Shown piece after piece: positions 1 to 5,525 of a stretch of 6,228 nt of DNA. Numbering within the stretch: position 1 is the stretch's first letter; every line of letters starts with the position of its first letter. Location: positions 1 through 6,228 of the forward strand of contig JAFAFR010000010.1 in the NCBI GenBank assembly GCA_023423405.1, in the 5' to 3' direction. The stretch is from Bacteroidota bacterium. GTDB taxonomy: Bacteria > Bacteroidota > Bacteroidia > Chitinophagales > Chitinophagaceae. The notes beneath the pieces are model-generated. The model saw only the letters and a list, made by a program, of their open reading frames with translations. It was not told the origin of the DNA and searched no databases. Position numbers and translations under genes: made by a program.

Positions 1-2850
1 ATTGTATACACTCCACCCAGCACCTACAAACAACAAGTGAGATTTTAATCTTAAATTAATTTTTGGAATTGGAAAACTAACTGTATAACAATTTATCTCA
101 TTTATACAAGAATTAGTGGGATCTGTAGGGCAAGGGTCACATCTATCTCCAATTCCGTCTCCATCTGCATCGGCTTGTGTAGGATTGTATAATGTTGGGC
201 AATTATCACAATTATCTCCTATGCCATCGTTATCAGAATCTGGTCCACAAGAATCTATTATATTACACCTATTTCTAGGATCATACGGACAGGGATCACA
301 TGCGTCACCAATACCATCTCCATCAGAATCTAACTGATTAGGATTAAAATCTTGTGAGCAATTATCACAAGCATCACCAACGCCATCCTGATCAGCATCA
401 ATACTATTGTCACAATCGGGGTTTTCAGGACATGGAACTTCTATTTTTACGGTCTCTTGGAATAGATTACCCTCATCATAGTAATCGAAAGTATGTGTGA
501 AACCTTCACCGGATATTCCATTTTCACCATACACTGTAATGGAACTCAAAAGTTTTTTATTAAATTTTCCAGAAGTATAATTCAGCGTATAACTCTTAAC
601 TGGATTCCCATTATAGAAAATAGCAACTTCATTTAATTGCTTCACTTCCTTTTGGTATACTCCGTTTTTTCCGTTTATAACAGGATCTTCTATTCGTGTT
701 CCATAATTAAACGCAACTTGATAACTTCCTATGGAATCATTCTCGCCTGTGTAATATACATTCTGAGGATAGATATTGTTATACCCCTTTGTATAAGTGT
801 ATTGAATATTATTCCCATATTTATCTACAACTTTATATAACGCCCAATGAAAAATTCCTGAGGATGATTTTAATACCATAGCATCAATTACATTGGTCTC
901 ATCTCCTCCGTAATAACTTTTTGTACCATTTTCATCCGTGATTACCCAACGATATGTAAGAGGACTATTCCCAAATCTTTCGATTTTATCAAAACTTCCT
1001 TTTTTACGGTAAGTAAAATATTTAGTATTATTTGAATTCCTAGCTTGTAATTCTGTTGTAAAATTACCACCTTGGGTCACTCGATGTCTGTTCGGCATAT
1101 AAGGTTCATCATCTCCTATATTCGTTTTGGGATACACCAACTGTTCACCATTAAGCATATAAATTTCTGTTTCTGATGTAGAATCAAAAACTGGAGATCC
1201 CCAACGTGTATCTAACATAATTGAAGGAGATTGCATACTCCATCCATAACCCACAAAACTACTACCTCCTTCGTTACTGTATTGCAGACCCAACTGAGGT
1301 TGCACTCCGTTCCTTCCAACTGGTATATTGAATGGAAAAGAAATATTTGCTGTTCCTTTTTGGCTTGCTTGAGGAGGTTGTATTATATCTATTGCGGCAG
1401 AAGGATCTGCTGCTTTAATATCATTCATCATAGTAGGAGCAAAAGATGATGTTTGTGGAGATTCCGGCACTTGAATCACTCCATTGATCATATCCGTAAA
1501 ATGGGTCGTGCTTGAAATGATTACTTTATGATTTGCATCTGCAGAATCTTTCCTCAACGATTCCCAATGTCTGGTTTTTTCGTTAAAAAAATATGTTTTG
1601 ATATCTTTTTCTGTATATCCGCTTGGAAGTTTCTCAGAGTCATAAGAGATTTTGACTGTAACCTGTTTTTCAAATTGTGCTCCATGTGGTAAAAAACGGT
1701 ATGCATATGCTCCTTGAGTTACATTAACCATTCCAGGATCAAGCGGCGGCATATCAACCGAACGCAGTGGATTAATAGAAATGATTGCATCCGATTTCAA
1801 AGCTCCTTTTGGTAATACCAATTGAGCATTTGCGACGCTTATCTCTTTTACTTCATTCGAGTAAAGAACTTTATGAGCCTCTCCTGTGTGTTTTTCAATA
1901 GGATATTGATAATCCGACTGTATCAGATTTTCCTCAAGCCAAACTAATTTTGACGCAACAACTTTATTTTCACTAACAAGAGATACAGGAATAAATTTTT
2001 GTTGTTTATCCAAATTGGACAACTCAATGAATTCTTCAAAACTACCATCTTTTATGGTAATCTTTGCATTTCCTATTTCTATATACTGATCAGCCGATCT
2101 GTTCGTTACAAAACCACTTAGATATATTTTCCCATTTTTTTCATAAAGAATCCTTTCTTGGCTTAGGAAAAACACTTCATTATCTCCTTCTTCAAAGTCA
2201 ATTCTTAGATTCTTAATTTGATAACCATGTACCGAATTTCTTGGAACTGAAAAACGAAAAATATTTTCTCCGGTTTGCAAATCATCAGGGTTAATCTTTT
2301 CGCTTATTTCTTGCCAATAATTGTTCCGAACGACTTCATATCCGCCCTTGGCAAAATTTTGATTTATGCTTCTGGATACACCATTTATTCCATTTACACC
2401 AAACAAGTCATACTTTAATACTGCTATTTTCCCTTTGGGAATTTCTGAAAGGTTAATTTTAAAAATATTATCACTCGGATCATCAATTGGATATTTCTCA
2501 GAAATCCCTATGTATCCCTCCACAATGGTCTCTGCATCATTTCCAATGTAAGAATTAAAATCGACAACTTTAGAAGTTATGGGATTGTTTGTATTTGTAT
2601 AACTTAACTTTGAAGTAAAATTGGCTTTAACATTTTGGGAAGAAACTCTATAGTCCTGCTGAAAAGTTGTTTGCTCAATTGTTTTTTCGGTATCGCTATT
2701 ATTACGATTAACGGGATTGTTTGTTTTTGTATATTCTACTCCAAAATCTCTATTCTTTTTTTGCAAAGAAAGTTTCTGATCAACACCAAGATATATACTA
2801 ATAAAAACTAGCAGTGCTAACGCTAAATTCAAGTTAACTATTTTCATCAT
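1..2850 (-). CDS. SpvB/TcaC-type toxin-shell protein with thrombospondin type 3 repeats (partial, 3' end outside window)
   Basis: The frame is open from the ATG at 2850 to base 1 (950 codons, no stop). It opens with two Met codons and a hydrophobic segment (about residues 5-22), read as a Sec signal or anchor; there is no lipobox Cys. Residues about 105-215 look like an all-beta carbohydrate-binding-like region, a weak call. Residues 336-455 resemble a ZU5-like domain (LVLPKGAL at 344-351). The SpvB core begins near 485, with the hallmark PVGRNGVQPQLGLQY at 510-524 followed by GYGWSM. A Tc-B/Rhs-type shell segment follows, with WVITDENGTKSYYGG and HWALYKVVDKYGNNIQY. Four thrombospondin type 3 units occupy 807-915. 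In the known family (SpvB, TcaC/TcdB) this N-terminal part builds the shell that encloses a toxic C-terminus; no effector or Rhs core is visible here, so toxicity is inferred. The start fits because an in-frame TAA lies 6 bp upstream and the leader is A-rich. It is probably co-transcribed with the upstream T9SS-cargo gene. Confidence 0.88.
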   Translation of the reverse strand, partial: MMKIVNLNLALALLVFISIYLGVDQKLSLQKKNRDFGVEYTKTNNPVNRNNSDTEKTIEQTTFQQDYRVSSQNVKANFTSKLSYTNTNNPITSKVVDFNSYIGNDAETIVEGYIGISEKYPIDDPSDNIFKINLSEIPKGKIAVLKYDLFGVNGINGVSRSINQNFAKGGYEVVRNNYWQEISEKINPDDLQTGENIFRFSVPRNSVHGYQIKNLRIDFEEGDNEVFFLSQERILYEKNGKIYLSGFVTNRSADQYIEIGNAKITIKDGSFEEFIELSNLDKQQKFIPVSLVSENKVVASKLVWLEENLIQSDYQYPIEKHTGEAHKVLYSNEVKEISVANAQLVLPKGALKSDAIISINPLRSVDMPPLDPGMVNVTQGAYAYRFLPHGAQFEKQVTVKISYDSEKLPSGYTEKDIKTYFFNEKTRHWESLRKDSADANHKVIISSTTHFTDMINGVIQVPESPQTSSFAPTMMNDIKAADPSAAIDIIQPPQASQKGTANISFPFNIPVGRNGVQPQLGLQYSNEGGSSFVGYGWSMQSPSIMLDTRWGSPVFDSTSETEIYMLNGEQLVYPKTNIGDDEPYMPNRHRVTQGGNFTTELQARNSNNTKYFTYRKKGSFDKIERFGNSPLTYRWVITDENGTKSYYGGDETNVIDAMVLKSSSGIFHWALYKVVDKYGNNIQYTYTKGYNNIYPQNVYYTGENDSIGSYQVAFNYGTRIEDPVINGKNGVYQKEVKQLNEVAIFYNGNPVKSYTLNYTSGKFNKKLLSSITVYGENGISGEGFTHTFDYYDEGNLFQETVKIEVPCPENPDCDNSIDADQDGVGDACDNCSQDFNPNQLDSDGDGIGDACDPCPYDPRNRCNIIDSCGPDSDNDGIGDNCDNCPTLYNPTQADADGDGIGDRCDPCPTDPTNSCINEINCYTVSFPIPKINLRLKSHLLFVGAGWSVYN
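106..432 (-). repeat. Four thrombospondin type 3 calcium-binding repeats inside the SpvB-type protein
   Basis: This segment encodes residues 807-915 of the SpvB-type protein. Four DxDxDGxGDxCDxC motifs start at residues 818, 841, 871 and 894, a 23-30-23 spacing, with linker motifs of the form NPNQ and NPTQ between them. The regularly placed Asp and Cys residues are the hallmark of TSP3 repeats, which bind several Ca2+ ions and are cross-linked by disulfides, so this part should fold outside the cytoplasm. The chain continues past the array (residues 916-950) without a stop. The array is therefore internal, not a C-terminal tail. Confidence 0.9.
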
Positions 2851-2856
2851 TATTTT
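2851..2856 (-). other. 6-bp same-frame junction between the T9SS-cargo gene and the SpvB-type gene
   Basis: On the minus strand the junction reads TAA AAA ATA ATG ATG, so stop and start are in the same frame, separated by two sense codons. The A-rich stretch just before the ATG is typical of flavobacterial initiation regions. The arrangement favours reinitiation or translational coupling. Only one stop codon separates the two reading frames. Confidence 0.8.
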
Positions 2857-4692
2857 TTATTGAACTAATACTTTGAAATTTTTTGTGCCTTTTCCTGTTT
2901 CAACAACAATATAATATGCACCGGAAATCAGAAGACTGTGTTTGAATTTTAAACTTTTTTGATCCTTAAATTGATTCTCAAAAACCAATTGTCCGACGGA
3001 AGAATAGATTTTTATTTTCACATCAGATTTTTCTATCAAATCTATCGCAATTGTAAATGGCATTTGAGCCTTTACCGGATTGGGATATAAAACAATATTA
3101 GATGTAGCAAATAGATTCTTGTTATCTGTGGTTATTGTATATGTAATTTTATTCTTACATCCTGAGGCATTAGTATAGTTTAAAACATATTCACCTTCAC
3201 TGTCTAAAATCAAGGAGCTTGAATATTCAATTTTGTTATCTTTTTTTGATTCCCAAAAATATTCCCCAGAATCAGAAGGTATATAATCTTTGGCATCTAG
3301 TGTTAGAGAACCACTATTTGGAAGAATATATTCGTAACTATTTTTTGTGTATTCATTATTTAATTCTTCGTTAATCTTTACCACACCCAAAAATATTTTG
3401 TTTGAACTATCTTTAACCGTTAAGTTATATTTGCCGACCGGCATATTTTCAAAAAATATAGCATCTGCATTGTCCGAGTGCTTTGTAAAAATATCTCCTG
3501 AACTTTCATGGATTAGCTGAATGTTATATCTACCATTTCCACCAATAGGTCTTACCTTCAAGTCCATACTAAAACAATCTTTGGAAATAGTTTCAGTCAT
3601 GGCAAACAAATCAGGTGCTTTAATTATACTAAACAGAAAACCTTGACCATATTGAGATAAATCTTTTTTTGAAAAAATGGCTTTGTGGTCTTCTACGTAA
3701 TCAGCCTTAATATAGGTTGCATTCGTATAATTGATTTCGTTTTTTGCAGCATCATCTCCAATAACCCACCAAATGAATTGGTTTTCTTCTAACTCTGTTT
3801 CAAGTATTTTATTAAAATCAAATTCAAAATTGTAAACATTCTGATATGCCTTTTCTTGTTCAGAATTTACTTTCCATATACGTTTTGTTTTTAACGTTTC
3901 ATTCTCTTTTAATGTTTCTACATTGCCATTATCAGAGATAAAAAGGAAATGATTATTTAGATTTTCTATCTTATTATAATAGTTCGTTTTTTCAATACTT
4001 CCCAAACCAAAAGAAAAAGAACGTCTATAATCCGTTGCTTGCTTTTGATTTAATCCTGTTCCCTCATCTCTTCCTATACAAAGAATATTATTCCTAAAAC
4101 CTTCATTTTTATTGTAGTACCAAATTGTATCATTTTTTGCATTAAAATAATTTGAAGATAGTGTTACTCCATACTTCATTGCCAAATAAGACTCTAAAAT
4201 ACCTCTCTTTTTTTTGGAAACCGCATAATCAAATGAAAGGGCTTCATAATAAAGCTGATCTTCATTAAATTTAAATGAAACATTCCCCATTTTGAGTTTC
4301 TTCTCTTGGGGAACTGATTCAACATAACTCACAATTGAGGATACAGAATCATTTGCCATTTTAAAAGAATCAATCCCCACCAATTCATCAGAAAATAATT
4401 TTATTCCTTTTGGTAAAATTTCCATTATATTTTCTTTATTTTCATTCTTTGATCGAGATACTAAAAAAAATGAAATATCATGATACTCCCTTTCTTTTGA
4501 ATAGTAAATGTTGTCATTTATTTTGACAGGGATATGGAAATTTTGCAAGTCTTCATTGGAGAAGTCAACTACTACAGTATCTTTGTTAATAATCAAAAAA
4601 TCCGAATCTTTCATCACTTTCTCTTGAGTATAGAAAATGGATATAGTGAATAAAAAAACGAATAGAAAAATTGTTTTCATTTTCATAAGCAT
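2857..4692 (-). CDS. Secreted protein with T9SS type A C-terminal sorting domain (DUF8202-like central region)
   Basis: A complete 611-residue protein of unknown function. Residues about 6-22 are a hydrophobic Sec signal peptide. The central part, about 165-280, has features I recall from a Bacteroidota domain of unknown function (DUF8202): ESYLAMKYGVTL at 167-178, then NNILCIGRDEGTGLNQKQ at 201-218 and KTKRIWKV at 268-275. This assignment is from memory. Residues about 370-525 look like one or two Ig/PKD-like beta domains. Residues 532-611 are a T9SS type A sorting domain, with LYPNP at 535-539, SSVGQLV at 564-570 and the ending NFKVLVQ. The protein should cross the outer membrane by T9SS and then be anchored or released. 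Met codons at 4692, 4686 and 4680 are all possible starts; the longest is given. The downstream SpvB-type gene starts 6 bp after the TAA, so the two genes are likely one operon and may be translationally coupled. I see no convincing promoter for it. Confidence 0.87.
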   Translation of the reverse strand: MLMKMKTIFLFVFLFTISIFYTQEKVMKDSDFLIINKDTVVVDFSNEDLQNFHIPVKINDNIYYSKEREYHDISFFLVSRSKNENKENIMEILPKGIKLFSDELVGIDSFKMANDSVSSIVSYVESVPQEKKLKMGNVSFKFNEDQLYYEALSFDYAVSKKKRGILESYLAMKYGVTLSSNYFNAKNDTIWYYNKNEGFRNNILCIGRDEGTGLNQKQATDYRRSFSFGLGSIEKTNYYNKIENLNNHFLFISDNGNVETLKENETLKTKRIWKVNSEQEKAYQNVYNFEFDFNKILETELEENQFIWWVIGDDAAKNEINYTNATYIKADYVEDHKAIFSKKDLSQYGQGFLFSIIKAPDLFAMTETISKDCFSMDLKVRPIGGNGRYNIQLIHESSGDIFTKHSDNADAIFFENMPVGKYNLTVKDSSNKIFLGVVKINEELNNEYTKNSYEYILPNSGSLTLDAKDYIPSDSGEYFWESKKDNKIEYSSSLILDSEGEYVLNYTNASGCKNKITYTITTDNKNLFATSNIVLYPNPVKAQMPFTIAIDLIEKSDVKIKIYSSVGQLVFENQFKDQKSLKFKHSLLISGAYYIVVETGKGTKNFKVLVQ

Positions 4693-4741
4693 TTGATTTT
4701 GATGTGCTTTTTTTACAACTGATTAATGCTTAAATTTAAAA

Positions 4742-4797
4742 TGATTTCACGCTAAAAAAAAGGGTGATTTCACCCTTTTTTTAGCGTGAAATCACCC
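4742..4797. repeat. Nested palindrome with three copies of TGATTTCAC
   Basis: The arms TGATTTCACGCT (4742-4753) and AGCGTGAAATCA (4783-4794) are perfect complements. Inside them lie an A8 run (4754-4761), the small dyad GGGTGATTTCACCC (4762-4775) and a T7 run (4776-4782), so nearly the whole 53-bp element can pair with itself. A second pairing competes: GGGTGATTTCAC (4762-4773) with GTGAAATCACCC (4786-4797). The 9-mer TGATTTCAC occurs at 4742 and 4765, and inverted at 4786-4794. The element lies 50 bp upstream of the leftward T9SS-cargo gene. It could be a bidirectional terminator, a leader with alternative folds, or a protein-binding site. Confidence 0.85.
4754..4782. terminator. Terminator-like core: A-run, GGGTGA/TCACCC dyad, T-run
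   Basis: A short GC-containing dyad (4762-4775) is flanked by A8 on the left and T7 on the right, so an RNA from either strand has a hairpin followed by a U-run. This is the form of a bidirectional intrinsic terminator, although the stem is short (5-6 bp) and the loop small. No gene end lies next to it on either side, which makes a plain end-of-gene role less obvious. It may insulate the left operon or act as an attenuator if that operon is transcribed from further upstream. Confidence 0.45.
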
Positions 4798-4885
4798 TTT
4801 TGCTATGCTTAAAATAATAAAATCAGTAATTGAAATATAATTTTTGGCTTGCAAGTGTTTATTATGGTTGTTTTTTGAACAAGTA

Positions 4886-5137
4886 ACCTGCGTAAAAGAG
4901 AAACAAGATTATTTTGCACCTGTGTAATAAAAGTACAACCCGAAACTGAGTAAAACAGGTACAGGTACAAAAGTTTTACCTGCGTAAAAAAGTCATACCC
5001 TATTCAGAAACCTGCGTAAAGCAGATACAGCTAAATCCATCACTTACGTAAAATGAATACAGGTTTTTGTTTAACCTGTATAAAACAACTCTACCCTAAT
5101 CCGAAACCAGCGTAAAAAATATACAAATTAAAAAAGT
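4886..5137. repeat. Degenerate tandem array, eight units of about 32 bp, motif ACCTGCGTAA-N6-TACA
   Basis: Units start at 4886, 4918, 4944, 4978, 5010, 5042, 5074 and 5106. Spacings are 32, 26, 34, 32, 32, 32 and 32. Each opens with a version of ACCTGCGTAA: exact at 4886, 4978 and 5010, with one to three changes elsewhere. Positions 17-20 are TACA in five units (4918, 4944, 5010, 5042, 5106) and related in the others. The rest of each unit is poorly conserved, although the units at 4978 and 5074 share a TACCCTA.TC.GAA tail. The period is not a multiple of three and no long frame is open, so this is not a protein repeat. Similarity stops on both sides of the array. A spacing near three helical turns suits proteins bound on one DNA face, but a decayed minisatellite is also possible. 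Confidence 0.8.
5057..5081. repeat. Perfect 9-bp inverted repeat inside the 32-bp array
   Basis: ATACAGGTT (5057-5065) and AACCTGTAT (5073-5081) are exact complements around a 7-nt centre. The pair spans the junction of the repeat units starting at 5042 and 5074. It shows that the TACA half of one unit and the ACCTG half of the next can act as inverted half-sites, as expected of a dimeric DNA-binding protein. It could also fold as a small hairpin. Confidence 0.6.
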
Positions 5138-5218
5138 AGCTTTTGTGTTATTTTTCTTTTCCGAAGCAAAACATCTGAATTATCACTTAACATTCTTAAA
5201 TTCAAGATTCCAAACAAA

Positions 5219-5236
5219 TTTTTAGAGCTCTAAAAA
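5219..5236. repeat. 18-bp perfect palindrome (TTTTTAGAGCTCTAAAAA)
   Basis: The two 9-bp halves are exact complements with no spacer, centred on GAGCTC. With no loop it is more plausible as a binding site or a cruciform seed than as a terminator. It lies 18 bp before the long hairpin at 5254. Confidence 0.5.
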
Positions 5237-5253
5237 ATTAGGTGATATTATTG

Positions 5254-5319
5254 AGCAAGATGTGTCTTTGTATATACAAACTTTTCAAGTTGTACATTCA
5301 AAGACGATCTTGCTTTTTT
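5254..5319 (+). terminator. Long imperfect hairpin with T tail
   Basis: AGCAAGAT (5254-5261) pairs with ATCTTGCT (5307-5314), GTCTTTG (5264-5270) with CAAAGAC (5299-5305), and TACAA (5275-5279) with TTGTA (5290-5294). The loop is about 10 nt (5280-5289), with small internal mismatches. The right arm runs directly into a T6 run (5314-5319), so on the plus strand it has the shape of an intrinsic terminator. No protein gene ends before it. It could be the end of a small RNA from the 4800-5250 region, or part of an untranslated leader. Confidence 0.5.
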
Positions 5320-5329
5320 GCAAAAAGGG

Positions 5330-5356
5330 AAAAAGCTGCGGAACTTGCTTTTTTTT
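5330..5356 (+). terminator. Weak terminator-like stem with T8 tail
   Basis: AAAAAGC (5330-5336) can pair with GCTTTTT (5347-5353) around a 10-nt loop, and the T-run extends to 5356. The stem is mostly A-T, so it is weak. The CTTGCTTTTTT string here also ends the hairpin at 5254-5319, so the two may be tandem versions of the same stop signal upstream of the rightward gene. Confidence 0.3.
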
Positions 5357-5467
5357 CTTGAAATCAGGTTTATAATTCCAGAATAGTCCAATTTATTCTT
5401 TTTTAATCTTTACTGTTTACAGACTCATCCAAAGTAATCCTATTTAGCCCAACTCCCATAAACACTA

Positions 5468-5498
5468 TTGTTTTCACGATTTTGATATTCCAACTTTG
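5468..5498 (+). promoter_or_regulatory. Bacteroidota-type promoter for the rightward secreted-protein gene
   Basis: TTG at 5468-5470 and CAACTTTG at 5491-5498 are separated by 20 bp. The known Bacteroidota sigma-A pattern is TTG, about 19 bp, then TAnnTTTG, so only the first base of the -7 element differs. Transcription would start a few bases after 5498, giving an untranslated leader of about 20-25 nt before the ATG at 5526. The leader is A-rich (GAAAAACAAA just before the ATG) and has no Shine-Dalgarno, as usual in this phylum. Confidence 0.5.
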
Positions 5499-5525
5499 CA
5501 GAAGAATTTTTAATCGAAAAACAAA

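Larger units (their letters stand above)
4693..5525. other. Gene-free divergent intergenic region
   Basis: These 833 bp separate the leftward T9SS-cargo/SpvB operon from the rightward secreted-protein gene. I see no credible coding frame, tRNA or rRNA. The contents are the nested palindrome (4742-4797), the 32-bp array (4886-5137), the 18-bp palindrome (5219-5236), two terminator-like hairpins (5254-5356) and a promoter (5468-5498). I see nothing further in 4798-4885, 5138-5218 and 5357-5467 beyond AT-rich DNA. Confidence 0.75.

Noticed and set aside
116..337. Small plus-strand open frame rich in Ser and Pro.
   Set aside because: It is the antisense shadow of the TSP3-repeat DNA of the SpvB-type gene.
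637..2551. Three plus-strand open frames at 637-840, 1231-1449 and 2366-2551.
   Set aside because: All lie antisense within the continuous minus-strand SpvB-type frame and show no recognisable domain.
2785..2850. Lipoprotein signal on the SpvB-type protein.
   Set aside because: The N-terminal hydrophobic segment contains no Cys, so no lipobox is present.
4742..4797. Terminal inverted repeats of a mobile element.
   Set aside because: The arms are only about 30 bp apart, no transposase remnant or target-site duplication is visible, and the element is explained as a hairpin.
4800..4870. Possible plus-strand promoter (TTG at 4844-4846 with TATGGTTG at 4863-4870).
   Set aside because: The spacer is only 16 bp and the -7 element has a mismatch in its conserved TTTG, so support is too weak.
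4886..5137. The periodic repeats as a CRISPR array.
   Set aside because: The repeat core is only about 10 bp plus TACA, the cores are degenerate, the period is 32 bp in total, and no cas genes are present.
4886..5137. The periodic repeats as replication iterons.
   Set aside because: No replication initiator gene or other origin feature is visible, and the repeats are more degenerate than typical iterons. It cannot be excluded but is not supported.
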